NCBI GenBank assembly: GCA_011800155.1
Contig: CM022375.1
Location: forward strand, 1,736,001 to 1,800,000
Direction of reading: 5' to 3'
Length of the DNA: 64,000 nucleotides
From: Flammulina velutipes
Taxonomy: Eukaryota; Basidiomycota; Agaricomycetes; Agaricales; Physalacriaceae
The translations under genes were made by a program, and so were the position numbers. The notes under the pieces are model-generated. The model ran no database searches. It worked only from the letters and a program-made list of their open reading frames with translations, and was not told the DNA's origin. This document shows positions 31,861 through 42,660 of this stretch, one piece after another; the stretch's first letter is position 1; each line of letters starts with the position of its first letter.

Positions 31861-34572
31861 TCAACCACGCCTGCCGTCGTCCTGTCGGCGAGTTGTCTCT
31901 TGTCCGTTACGCTGCTGCGAATATCGTTCTTCCTCTGCCGTCCCCCTGCCAGCTCGATAGCCCGGACCTTGCTGCGAAAACTGATACGAATATCCCACTG
32001 GATATGACGGCGGCCAATATTGAGGCTGTGACGCGCTCGGATAGTAGTTGGAATCCGGAGGTAGAGGCAAACTATCCATTGCTGGCGCCTGCATATTGAC
32101 CACCCTAGCAGCAGCAGATACATTGGGAATCAAGGGTGCATACGGATAGTAGCCATATCCAGGTGGTGCATAGTTTGCAGAACTTCCATACGGGTTCGTT
32201 GGGTATATTGGATTGGAAGGTGGCCGTTGTACGACCGCCCGCGATTGGGAGGCCTATAAAGGTTCGTCACACTGGTTTTGGCTGATGGTCAAGGAATTGA
32301 CTTACTGCTACTGCAGCGAGCGGGTTGTTACTTGGCTGATGTTCCACCAAATCGGCTCGTGGTCGCTGCCGGGGTCGAGCTGTATCAATACCGCTGCCTT
32401 CCAACTCATGGCCATCACCCTCTAGTTCGTCTGCGCTACGCTTTTTCGCCTTCGGAGGCATAATAAGAGGAGGAATATCTAGGGTTTTCATGTGAGTAAA
32501 CAATTCATCGCCTAGCTCCTCCCAGCGTATCCACAAACTCCCAATTGCGTTAGCTAACATCTCTTTTGACACTACAGGTCCAATGGATGCCAACACCTCA
32601 CAGATATCATCAGGGAGGAGCGCAGTTGATGACCATTTAGCCAGGCGGAATCGCGTCTTCTTGATATCCTTGCGCCATTCGCTCAACGCCATGAGGATAC
32701 TTTCCACGGGATTCCCTCTTCTTAGCCGTTTCGCTCTCGTTTGCGGTGCAGCTATTGGTGGACGCGATAAATTGAAGAGAGAGCTGTCGCAGATATCACA
32801 GCATGGCACACTTGGACCTGTTAGGTGAATGAGCTTGGTATATAGGCTTAGCACTATACGATGCTCACCTTGCGTTTGTGTAGGGTTCTTGAATATATCA
32901 TTCAGCATGTCGCGTCGACACGCCTGTGCTTGAATGTACTGATAGATACCCTCTCCATGGGCGTCTTCCGGTACATCTACATGGTCGATTGCTGGGGTCG
33001 GCATTTCATCGGACTTGCCAGCACTGTAGGCACCTCGCTGTTGGCCATGGTCAGTAGCATAATTGCGGCCTTGACTAGGACCTTTTGCAGCACGTCCTCT
33101 ACCGCCACGGTATCCTCCTCGTCCACCACGCCCACGTCCTCTAGCTGCAGGAGCCACCATCTTGGACGCGAGTACATCCACAGCAAGCTCATTGGGGTTG
33201 GACGTGTAACTTGACTTCTCGACAAGCATAATGGCCACCCCATCGCGTCCAGGCCCTCGGGCGGCACGTCCGGCTCTTTGAACCCATGTCGAGAGGTTCG
33301 CAGGGGCCTTCCACTGGATAACAAGGTCAATATCTGGTATGTTGCACCCCTTGTTCTTAACATTAGCAGGATATTTATCTACATTGTTAGGATGTACAAC
33401 GCACCATTCCAGCTGCATCAGTGCACACCAAGACTCTAATAACGCCAGCCATGAAGAGTTTCATTGTTGCGTCTCTGCACTTCCGCGACAAGACTGCGTT
33501 ATACGGTCTGATGACACCTCGAGATTGGTAGGCTTCGGGAACCCGCATGTTCAGGTAGTCTGTCATACGAGTACCATCCTGGACGTCGTCCGAGTATATA
33601 AACGACTTTTTGATCTCGTCTGGATGGCGTATCCCATTGGGGACTATAAAGTCTATGTCTCGGTAAGTGTTCATTGCATGCTGCATCGAGCGAACGATCT
33701 GAGAGACGTTACAGCGATTGTTCCCAATGTTGATGAACTCGTATGTTCTAGGATCCATTTGTAGTTTGACGACGATGTCACGCCACACACGGGGAGTGAG
33801 TGTGGCAGATACGGCAATGAATGGGGTACTTTTCGGGAGGAAGCCACGAAGAATCCCAAGACTGGCGTACTTCTTCCGAAACATCGCTCCCCATTGTGAT
33901 ATGCAATGTGCCTCGTCGATGAATATGGACAAGCAGCGTGCGCCAAATGCTGGCTTGCGTAGAACACCGTCGATGAAGCGCCGACTGAGAAGCATTTCAG
34001 GGGATATTAGAACGATTTGATAGACGCCATCAACGATGTCCTTTGGCATGTAAGTTTCATTCACTCAAGCTTGATATGTTACTGACCTGCATCAATTTAG
34101 GCGAACATCCTCCCTTCTGGCCGTCGACCTTCGTCGCTCTCAGACCAAATTCCTCATGAAATGTCCGGGCCTTTGCGCACAATCAGTAGTATAAGCGCAT
34201 GTAGGTGGCGATATGACAAACATGTTCTTCGTGCAGAACCAACAGTGGCGACACCATAAGCGTAACCTTTCCGGTACTGGACTTCAAGAGGAAAGGACCT
34301 GCTGCGATGCCTGTCTTTCCGGCGCCTGTGGCAGCATGTATAATCATGTCCTTCCGAAGCACTGCTCCTCGCATACCCTGTAGCTGATGTGGTCTGGCGC
34401 CTGTCGCCCAAGTCTTGAAATTCTCCTTTACCAACTGTGGTAATGCTTCGAGTTCCTTCTCAAGCCGCTTTCGGTGAACTCCCGTCAACTGTGCGGATCC
34501 TTTTGTTTTATTCTTCGCCTTTGTGCTGTGGCTCTGTGCTGTGACAGGGGTTTGTTGCGCTTGGGTGTTCAT
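31861..34572 (-). CDS. RecQ-like DEAH helicase of the TIR element (intact, six exons)
   Basis: Exons 34572-34222, 34170-34087, 34040-33405, 33349-32869, 32817-32306 and 32253-31861 join into an 818-aa protein; all five introns (46-55 bp) are GT..AG and in phase. Helicase motifs are complete: PHQLQGMRGAVL (Q-like), ATGAGKT (Walker A), FIDEAHCISQW (DEAH box), AVSATLT (III), DAAGMGCNIPDIDLVIQW (V) and WVQRAGRAARG (VI). After the core come an RGG-type segment (ARGRGRGGRGGYRGGRGR), a Cys motif PCCDICDSS resembling the zinc-binding part of these fungal helicases, and a Tyr/Pro/Gln-rich tail. It would unwind DNA with ATP, presumably during transposition. The first ATG is 14 bp from that of the divergent DUF6589 gene. 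Many relatives exist in mushroom genomes as repeats. Confidence 0.9.
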
Positions 34573-34619
34573 GACTGTCGGGAAGAATGAGACAGGGGTC
34601 TATTTCTCTTCCTTTGACC
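34573..34619. promoter_or_regulatory. Compact divergent promoter between helicase and DUF6589 genes
   Basis: Only 14 bp separate the two outermost start codons (34572 minus, 34587 plus). If the inner ATG at 34620 (MSSPLPP) is the true DUF6589 start, the gap is 47 bp. There is no room for two ordinary promoters, so transcription must start from shared or overlapping sequences within the 5' coding parts, or the leaders overlap. Confidence 0.5.
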
Positions 34620-37600
34620 ATGTCATCTCCTCTTCCTCCATCTAGCCCAGTGCATGAAATCACTCCAAGTCCGCCTTACAAACCGCAGGAGCTCGACGAC
34701 GACGACGATCTATTTGCATTCGAATTCACGAGCCCAACTGCCCCCCAGCGCCTTGTGTCCTCCTCGGATTTCGAAGATCATGTACCGCTCGCCCAACTAG
34801 CCCTTCGGCGGGCTCATAGAGGTCCATCGCCGGATAGCTCCCCTCACGCAATTTCGACGCCCACACGGAGCCGTGGACGTCAGCAGAAACAACAATCGAA
34901 TTATAACCCTCGAAGCTCGTCAATGCCACCTCCAATCCAATCTTCCCCTTCAGTTGCACCCCTTACTCCTCTCAAAATCATGGCGTCAGACGACTCTGTC
35001 ATGTATTCACCTCGTACGGAACGCAAATACAAGACACAGCAAAGCCAGTCCAGACGACGCCAGACACTCACTGCTCAACGGCAGCAGGATGCTGCCATTC
35101 TTTCTGCGAAGAAAACTGCAGTGTTCTCGTCCATCCTTTCAGAACTCGACAAGGAAGGCTATTCACTTGCCGAATTCCTTGACCATGTCTTCAACCCACA
35201 GACTGATCTATCTCGTGATTGGCGGTACCGTGGATTCTTCGCGCACAAGCAGACAGTCACCCGGATCCTTGACTACTGGGTGTCTTCAGGTTATCCAGAA
35301 AGTACCCGGTCACTGTTGAGGTCTTGGGCTTTGCAGTTGACGTCAGAGAATGTCTATCAGGAGTCAAAGCGCATCACTCTCAGTGGTCTGCTTTCGATAG
35401 GTAACAAAGTCGTTAACGAAGCCTTCTTTCTTGATTATAATCTCGTCGATCTGGTCAAGAAGCTCAAGGGAATGGCGCCAACTTTGTTCAGTGTCCTTGG
35501 GAGTGCTGCATCTGGCCCTCGCCGGTCTCAACACCTGAAATTAACGAAAGAATCTATTCAACGGAAGGCAACTGTACGTGATATTCTTTCCATGTTTTTG
35601 TAGTACTTACCAATTCATTCAGCTTATCGGTGCCGCTGCACTTGGTCTGTTCAAGGCAGCCAGCCAGCGCAATACCTATGCACAGGCAGTCCACGGAACT
35701 TACTTGATGGCGACGGGTGCTCAGCGACAGCATTTTGGTGTTCTCTCATCATTGGGCATCACGATGAGCTATTCGAGTGTCATCAATCGTTCAAAAGGAG
35801 ACCAGTCGGACGTCAAGGAGCACACGGACAAAGGGAAGACAGTGGAAACAGTTGTAAATCTATTTCTCCAGTCAATCCTCATCTTCGTCAATAACAGTCA
35901 TCTTAGAAGGATCCTAAAACCGTTGAGCCTGCTCCGGAGGCTTCAGTCTACATTCCGACGGATAAACGCAGTAAACGTGAACGGAAGAGGACAGCTGGGA
36001 CACTCTACAAGCTGTCTAATGCCTGTCGTGCAACTGCACGACGCATCGCGGCAACAATGGTTTTCATAATGGTTTATGACAATATCAATATGATGATTCG
36101 TGTCGCCGAACAGGTACTTGGTCGCAAAGGTCAGTCTGGGAATCATTCTAGGTGTACGCTTTATTGACACAAAAGTATCAGATGCGCAAGAGAACGGCAC
36201 TTGTGCTACAATCTTTCCTCTGCATAATACACAACTCGATGATCTCCGATTGGATCGCCTGGAAGAAAGCATAGCAAATGCGCCTCAACTTACTGTCGAC
36301 CATCTCAACTTGACACCCGATGAAGCTGAACTCCACCTCCGAGCTATTCGTTACACCATCCTGCGTATCATTATCTATAACGGTGGTGACAGCTTCACAA
36401 AATGGAAGAAAAAACTCAACGAAACCCAGCCAATGAGTGGTGATGTCATTGACGTTCATACCACGTCTGTTCATCCTTCCCCGGCCATGGAAATTGACGA
36501 GAGCCGGACCACAGGGAATATTGATGTTGTCGAGTTTGTGATGGATGAGCTCCAGGTGGATAGAGAGGAAGCGGAGCGTTATATTTTCCTGATTGGCGGC
36601 GACCAGCTCTCTCTTGCACGGCAACGTTCCATTCTAATTGCGCGGCTTGGCCACGAAGCAGGACACGAATCTTGGAAGCGAATCGTTCTAGTCCCAGGTC
36701 TCTTCCATGCCAAAATGGCAGACTGTCACGGGGTGCTAGCGACCCATTTCGGCAAGGCCAATGCAGGAGGTCGAAGTCCTGGCGGACTCGCCTTTCAAAA
36801 TCAGTGCTTAGATCGACTTCCCATTGTCCTCACTTCCCTTCCCACCTTTCGTACCTGCCGCGACATAATCATGGTCTCTCTGAATGCCCGGGTCCTTCAC
36901 TGTCTTCTTCTTGTTTCTGGACACAAAACTCTGGACGAATATCTCTCCAAGGTCACTACATTCGAGGCGTTAGACAATCACGCAGGCCAGATTCTTTCCC
37001 AGTTCACGGACACCGAACTTGTTACAGAGCTCCGTGAGAAGCGGGCACCAGAAGAGCGACGACGGGCAGCAGAGACAAAGGAAAAGAAGGAATCTAAATC
37101 TGCTGAACCGCTACCCCACGTCAAGGCTGGTGATATGGTATATGAGAACGCGATTCTCTTCATGAGGGATGCACTCCTCACGCGGGAATTTGCTGATGCT
37201 ATCAAGTGCGGAGATAGTGGACGGGTGGTCATTGTTCTAAAGCAATGGGCATTTGCATATCGCGGACACGGGCGCACAAAATATGCCCACGAGATGCTAC
37301 ATCTCATCCATAACCTCACTAATGTCTGGCCCGAAGAGATCAAGTACGTTGTCCTTGGGTACCGGGTTCTCGCGTTGTCCGACCATTGATTATTTATTGC
37401 AGGAATGCCGTTCTCCAAAACTGGTTGCTCTGTCCATTGGGGCGGCCATTTTCATTTGTAGAGCTTGATCTCGTTCAAGAACATTTAAACTACTGGGTCA
37501 AGGTGAGTCTTATTGCACTCCAATTGTTGAAAAGCTTCTAATCCTGGTATTGTCAGAGGGTCTACAAGGCAGACGGCAATGCTCATTCATGGGAATGGCT

Positions 37601-38213
37601 GGAGATGGTATCACCATGCATTGATGTGTTACGACGCCTCGCAACTCGCATTCATAGTGATCTTGGATCCGCGCAAGGGACAAAACATGCCACACCCGAT
37701 GTCAGCAAAGACATCGCTGTCTTAATGGACAAACTTGCTGAACATCAAGTCTATGAATATCTGGAGGGCCGTGTCTTTGACGACGACGAACAACCTGCAC
37801 CGGACGCTATCTCTGTTGGATACGTAGCACTGGCTCAGAACCCCAAGGCTTCGTCAAACCCTATCAATGAATTCAATGCACAGTTTGAACGCATCAAATC
37901 TCGTCTAGACATGACGCCGATCACAACACTTCTTCAGCAACACGAGTCCGGAACTCTCATCCCCCCCGTCGTGTTCCCACCCAGATTTGACAGTACCATG
38001 CCGTCCACACCTACGGCCTCGGAGGAAGACTTATCGGCGCAGGAAGAAGAAGAAGAGAGTTTTGAAGCTGATGGTGATTTGTTTGCGGACTCGCCGACTC
38101 TGCAGTGCATTGATGAAGGTGATGTTGCGCTGGACATGGATCATATTGAACTACTTGATCTCACGGTAGATGATGGGATGGATGACGATGCGGACGAGGA
38201 AGAGCGCTGGTGA
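34587..38213 (+). CDS. DUF6589 protein, candidate transposase of the TIR element (intact, six exons)
   Basis: Exons 34587-35573, 35623-35853, 35907-36129, 36182-37343, 37403-37502 and 37557-38213 join into a 1119-aa protein; all five introns (49-59 bp) are GT..AG and in phase. The N-terminal 130 residues are disordered and Ser/Pro-rich. A helical segment follows (FAHKQTVTRILDYWVSSGYP), then the DUF6589 core: MVYDNINMMIRVAEQ, GTCATIFPLHNTQLDDL, IFLIGGDQLSLARQRSIL, VLVPGLFHAKMADCHGVL, MVYENAILFMRDALL and GHGRTKYAHEMLHLIHNL. The last 80 residues are strongly acidic. Conserved acidic residues in YDN, GGDQL and YEN are placed as in a DDE/D RNase H fold, but this is inference. With the RecQ-like helicase it is the only gene of the element, so it is the best transposase candidate. 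Confidence 0.88.
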
Positions 38214-38252
38214 TCACGCGGGATTAGGTCCGAAAAGCCTGCGCATCGAACA

Positions 38253-38450
38253 CGACGACCAAGTCAAACTCCAAAAATGCCTTCGAGATAACTTATTTTT
38301 TGGACGTTTTGAGACTACTAGAACTGTTTTCATTATATCAATTTTTACACTTTTTTCGGTATTTCGAGCTACTTTTTTTGAAGTCCCAACGTCTTGATTA
38401 GCGTGTTCACCCAAATCGAGACCATGCGCTCCCAGTCGGCTCAGGAAGTA
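38253..38450 (-). repeat. Right terminal inverted repeat of the DUF6589/RecQ element
   Basis: Mirror of 31629-31826, starting CGACGACCAAGTCAAACTCC and ending TCAGGAAGTA. Confidence 0.9.
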
Positions 38451-38514
38451 ACAAAACCCACGCTCTTACCAAACAACCAAACAACACGGTCCGGTTACTT
38501 CCTGAGCCGACTGG
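38432..38514. repeat. 21-bp inverted repeat at the right TIR edge
   Basis: CCAGTCGGCTCAGGAAGTAAC (positions 38432-38452) is answered by its exact reverse complement at 38494-38514, separated by 41 bp containing two CCAAACAAC motifs. It overlaps the outer end of the DUF6589/RecQ element and lies within the presumed Harbinger right end, which carries the same GGTTACTTCCTGAGCC motif. Confidence 0.7.
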
Positions 38515-38607
38515 TTAACGAGTCTACCAAACAACTAAAATATATATATATCACCAAAATCGCCTCCGAAATCGTTTTTTATGCTCGACTTTGACCGGGC
38601 CTATTAT

Positions 38608-38975
38608 ACTATTGCTTTTAATGAGACATTTATTTTCTGATATCTTTAACTGAAATGTCAAGTATTATTGAGACCTCTAGCTACTGCTTGAGAATGAACT
38701 GAAGGATTCCTCTTGTGAACCTTCAGCTAAGCTTGAGCACAAGACTATACCTGAAGTTATACATAAGTTTCCAGGCAGTAAAGGTTCAAGACAAGATAAT
38801 ACCTACAGTATACTTTAGTTGTTCGAGGTATACTTAGTGTTACTATTAGTTCACCTCAGTCTGCTTCAGGTCTAACCTTGATCTGAACCTTGTCTTCAGG
38901 TTCAGCTACACCTGAGTAACCTAAGTGTACCTGATAGACTTAGGTTAACTGAGAGCAGGAGGGCATTTCCTGATG
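38608..38975 (+). repeat. 1.46-kb interspersed repeat, right part (interrupted copy)
   Basis: Resumes after the TATTAT duplication and ends GCATTTCCTGATG. Together with 11903-12995 it sums to 1461 bp, against 1455 bp for the intact copy at 57159-58613. Confidence 0.65.
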
Positions 38976-39770
38976 TCAGGCCAAATTTCTTGTTAAGCCA
39001 AGTGCTGAGTTTAGCTCTTATGCACCCAACATTGTCAGCTAGTACAGTTCACTAGTCATACACCACACTTGTATAGACTTAGCTACCAAAACACAGAGAA
39101 CAGAGGTCAACCATCGAATCTATCAAAGGCATGTCATGTCATGACTCATGATCTCAGGGGAAGTAAACCTTATTCCTGAATCACGCTCTGATTTCCTGGA
39201 TCTCATCAATATAATCCAGATCAGGCAGATCTCTCAGATCTAGCACAGAAACCCAAGTCTCTCTGTCGGACAGCATTTGGGCTCTGGATATGAAGCACTA
39301 GAGGCACTGTAAGACCTATCTAGGAGTTGAGCCGCCAACACGACGGACCCGATTCCTTGGCGGGGCATTATTGAAAATAAGGCCTCTCTGTCCAGAAAGG
39401 AAAAACACAAGGCAACAAGGACCATGCTGGCACCCATTGAGGACCCGCACGGACAGTCTAAGAAAGGAAAGGTACATGTGGAACAATCATGACAGCTGAC
39501 CTTGGATCACTCAGGAGTTATGTACCCACGCGGTACGGCACTTCTCATTGGGTGCATCCAGGACAAATACCTAGCTAAGAATGATGAAGGTCATATGGCC
39601 CAGGGCACAACAAGGTTCACGGGGCCCACCAACGTGGCGGCCGCTGCTGTGGCGGGTAAAATACAGTAAACCAGCTTTAGTTATGCTTTTTAGAAATACC
39701 TATATAATACACTTGTTAGCATACTGTAAACTAGCTTAGACCCCCAGTAGACGCAGCCCACAAACCAAGT
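38976..39770. other. Region between repeat and gag remnant
   Basis: AT-rich at first, then GC-richer from about 39240. Frames are broken, but the composition from 39240 on (Arg/Pro-rich codons) suggests decayed upstream gag/leader sequence of the element represented at 39906. A short insertion-like stretch bounded by CAGTAAACCAGC and ACTGTAAACTAGC lies at about 39665-39740. Nothing definite. Confidence 0.3.
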
Positions 39771-39905
39771 CCAATACCCCGAAGATCTCACACCCCTCCA
39801 CCAGACGAACTTAGTCCGTTTGCAGACCGATTTGATCTCGATCAAGTCCACCCGCTATTTGAGAAATTTAGACAGGCTGTACCTTTAGGACAACCTCTAT
39901 TCCCA

Positions 39906-40940
39906 ATGGCAGATCAGGAAAACAACAATGCAGGAGGGAACACGGGCCAAGCTGCTGGACAGCCAAACCTAGCTCCCGTTAACAATTTTGTGAACCAACT
40001 TAGTGCGCAAACACAAGGGGAAATTGCGGGCAAGAAACTACCGGCGCCTGGAAGCAAAGATGCCCCCTGCTTCAAAGACGGGGGAATCAGAGAATACTTC
40101 ATGGGACTGGAATGGATCTACTCAGTGAACCGCGTAACTAACTCTCAAGTTCAGATCGAAATTGCAGGAGTCTATGTAGACTATGACATACGGAGACAGT
40201 GGGTCGCCCTACCTGAATACTCGGCGGGTGACTGGTTAGCATACAAAAAGGTCATCCTTAAGCTATACAATAAGGGTGAGCAAGATCAAGAATATACTAT
40301 GCGAGAGGTAGAAGAACTTTTGACGCACTACAAGGCGCGTCCCATAGGCTCAAAGGATAGAATGATGGAGTTCCACCGAGAAGTCGTGCACAAACTTCAA
40401 TATCTAATCGATATTGGAGATGTCTCTCAGAAATCGGTACTCGATCTGGTCCAGCAGTGCTTTGTGGGACCTGCTTGGGCGGCGATCTACAATGATTTAC
40501 GAGCAATCCCTGTCCCTCCAAATAGACCGCTGGGACAGCGGTGGACTATGTCACTCAAGGCCGCGCTGGAGCTAGGAGTCCCTTTCGATCCATCCTTTTC
40601 CATCACTATGGAAAGTACAGACAAGGGTCAGACCAAGACAGTGGGACTGGCAAGGAACTTGGCATTTGACTTCGGAGGAATCATATATTTCCTTCAAGTG
40701 CACATCATTAGGGATCCAGTGTATGAAGTGCTACTGGGAAGACCCTTCGATGTAGTACTACGTGATGGAGGAGAGGTGGCTCTAGTGGTTGGGCAGACAG
40801 AGAATAGAGAAATACAGATCGAGCGCACCTTTGTGCCAGAGAAATCCCGTCAGACGTTTGATAGTCAAGCGCTAACCAGCTTGTACCAGTTCTCCAATGG
40901 AGTTAACAAGGCCGCTAAAGCATTGCGGAACGGGTTTTGA
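39906..40940 (+). pseudogene. Gag fused in frame to protease remnant of a Ty3-type element
   Basis: 344-aa frame, MADQENNNAGGNTGQ onwards. The open frame extends upstream to about 39785 with SPFADRFDLDQVHPLFEKF, so the ATG may not be the true start. Residues 1-210 are gag-like (REYFMGLEWIYSVNR, YTMREVEELLTHY, VLDLVQQCFVGPAW). After ELGVPFDPSFSI the sequence is the second half of a retroviral-type protease (NLAFDFGGIIYFLQVHIIRD, YEVLLGRPFDVV). The nucleocapsid and the active-site half of the protease are missing, so an internal deletion joined the two in frame. The frame ends next to a hAT-like TAGGGTTTAAAGG terminus. Confidence 0.7.
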
Positions 40941-40943
40941 CAT

Positions 40944-41045
40944 TAGGGTTTAAAGGTCAGGTCAAGTCAGGTTAATGACCCTATTGATTTATCCTACTCT
41001 TCTCACGTCTTGTTCACATTTCTTTCACTACCATCATTCTCCAAA
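40944..41045 (+). repeat. hAT-like terminus followed by a tyrosine-recombinase element scrap
   Basis: TAGGGTTTAAAGGTCAGG (compare 10357), then at 40985-41040 TCCTACTCTTCTCACGTC and TTTCTTTCACTACCATCAT, clearly related to the 119-bp tandem repeat at 48021-48258. Both are fragments. Confidence 0.5.
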
Positions 41046-41893
41046 CTAGAATTTATTCTCCTATTTCTTACTGTCCAAAAGTAAGCCCAGCTGCTTTGTA
41101 AGTCTCAAAGTGCATTCAGAACGTCTCTTTGAAGAAGGGGTGGACATTTTGAACAGTGATCTTATTATCTCTATCGAGGACATATGAGTGCAGTCAAAGA
41201 TCGGTCCATTACACCTGGAAAATAGAAATGTGTACACAATGATTTGACCTACAACACATTTCACTCATGTCTTGCTTCTTGGTTTATCAAGGACAATAAG
41301 GAGTGTATTATCAACAATGAAAAGACTGCTTGGTTTACAGATCCACAACTGTATGAAAGTTTGCAGCCTACCCAGATGATGATGCGTTGCTAGAGCATGG
41401 TTTAGACGCTAACATCATGAAGGATGACACTGATGTATATGTTTTCTGGTCCTACTGGCATAGATCCTACTCGCGCAGGATCCTTACCACACTGTCAGAC
41501 CTGATTTTAACCAAGATTGAATGAATGAACCTCTCCATGATTCACTCTATGGACCATAACATTATGTACAAGCTGTTACACTCTCCAACTCCTCTGTCTG
41601 AAGTTGCTGCCACAATAATGCACGAATCATCCTTATCTGCAAGGGTCACATTGTCAGCATGAGCAGCAGATGCAGCAATGACCTACAGTTACAGCTGAAA
41701 TAGTGTGTGTAGCCACTTCAGACAATGCTCCTATGCTGAGTCTATTCCTGAGCTAACAACTGGGCTCCATGTAAGTAACTTTTTGACCCATATGAATGAA
41801 ATTGTTCTGACACTCAAGTATTTATCACCTGATTGACAATATTAGTCCATCTCATTAGAGACCTGTTCAGTAACACTGAATGGCTGAACCTCA
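41046..41893. other. AT-rich degraded DNA
   Basis: Short broken frames only (for example NNEKTAWFTDPQLYESL near 41320) and no recognisable protein or repeat boundary. Probably an old transposon. Confidence 0.3.
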
Positions 41894-42106
41894 TCAGGCA
41901 ATTACTCCGACCTTGTTTACATCAACATCGATACATCGAGACAACAGGTCTACCCGGACGTTCAGCTTACCAGCAATGTGCCGAACTCGGACATCAATGC
42001 CAGTGCGCAGAACAATCTCGGCAACAGCAAGAAGAATGAAGTTGTGGGACTCAGAAGTGGTCAAGCTGTTGAAGACTGCAACAGAGTCCATGCTGGCTGG
42101 CCACAT
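41894..42106 (-). pseudogene. RNase H fragment of a tyrosine-recombinase retroelement
   Basis: 71 codons including SMDSVAVFNSL, ILLAVAEIVLRTGIDVRVR and HIAGKLNVRVDLLSR, nearly identical to the RNase H end of the element at 46790-46960, in the opposite orientation. Confidence 0.8.
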
Positions 42107-42256
42107 TCTGGAGAAGTCTCAATAGTGTAATGAGTCAAGGTGAACTAGACGACAAGCACCTTCAAGGTACCACCAATACTGACTAGGGTGTAAGATCTTG
42201 CTGTAGTGGTCATAGAAGGGTGAAATTAAGAACATGTGAATCCAGCATTGAAACCT

Positions 42257-42660
42257 CTGTTGTGGCCTCTGGTTTGAAAGGTTTCACAAGTAAGAATTCT
42301 TCCTGTGATGAGAAAGGTGTTTTTGTGAATTGTTGAATTGTCATAATTGGACCAAAGAGCTCATCTGCAGCACACACAAACAATCGGGTGAGGTCGTGGT
42401 GGTAAGAGGGAAAGCATATACCTTGATCAGTATAATGCCTCAGTCCATTATTCCATAGGCAGTACCCCAGCGTGTATTTCTGAATGTGATCTTGCATGAT
42501 GAAATATTGGACCTGTTGGCCCGATGCCTGAATCTGAATAGGTTAGGCATTATACCTTGACAGCAAGAGGCTGAAGAGCTGCAATCCAACTCTCCCATAA
42601 TCTATCTGATTGCTAGGAAGACTGGGGTCGAACTCCCATATAGCAGTTGTTGTCTTGATA
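42257..42660 (-). repeat. 0.4-kb duplicated segment, copy 1 (unknown gene fragment)
   Basis: Direct repeat of 52616-53015 with small indels (copy 1 lacks 15 bases near 42385 and has about 12 extra near 42476). The minus strand reads WEFDPSLPSNQIDYGRVG, GLQLFSLLLSR, QASGQQVQYFIMQDH, CLWNNGLRHYTDQG and EEFLLVKPFKPEATT, with two intron-like gaps between. I do not recognise the protein. Confidence 0.6.

Larger units (their letters stand above)
31629..38450. mobile_element. DUF6589 / RecQ-helicase DNA element with 198-bp terminal inverted repeats
   Basis: Left TIR 31629-31826 and right TIR 38253-38450 are the same length and differ at six positions I counted (about 97% identity). Shared landmarks in reverse complement are CGACGACCAAGTCAAACTCC at the inner edge, the poly-T block before GAAGTCCCAACGTC, and GGAAGTA at the outer edge. 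Between them are exactly two genes, transcribed outward from a common centre and both intact: a RecQ-like helicase (31861-34572, minus) and a DUF6589 protein (34587-38213, plus). Each gene ends 35-40 bp before its TIR. TA stands at each outer end and is either the last TIR bases or a 2-bp target duplication. No longer duplication is seen. The architecture is that of an autonomous transposon. Confidence 0.85.
12996..38601. mobile_element. PIF/Harbinger-like element swollen by nested insertions
   Basis: Outer boundaries are inferred from a degraded inverted repeat. The left end begins GCCAGTCAAAGTC and shows ACGATT, ATTTT, TTTATTTTA and AGCGGCTC in order. The reverse complement of the right end begins GGCCCGGTCAAAGTC and shows ACGATT, ATTTT, TATATTTTA and AGTCGGCTC in the same order. 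TATTAT flanks both sides (12990-12995 and 38602-38607). Inside are two genes typical of PIF/Harbinger elements: a coiled-coil accessory protein (13194-29712, split) and a DDE transposase (29747-31462, minus). The original element was probably about 4 kb; the rest is inserted hAT, Ty3 and DUF6589/RecQ DNA. The left terminal repeat has indels, so the exact end carries moderate uncertainty. Confidence 0.6.

Noticed and set aside
31600..38480. CCAAACAAC motifs on both sides of the DUF6589/RecQ element as its target duplication
   Set aside because: They lie outside the TIRs at unequal distances and occur several times; more likely sub-terminal motifs of the Harbinger element.
42625..42650. GGGGTCGAACTCCC resembling a tRNA T-arm
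   Set aside because: No anticodon or acceptor stem around it; it lies in a duplicated segment with protein-like frames (also at about 52985).
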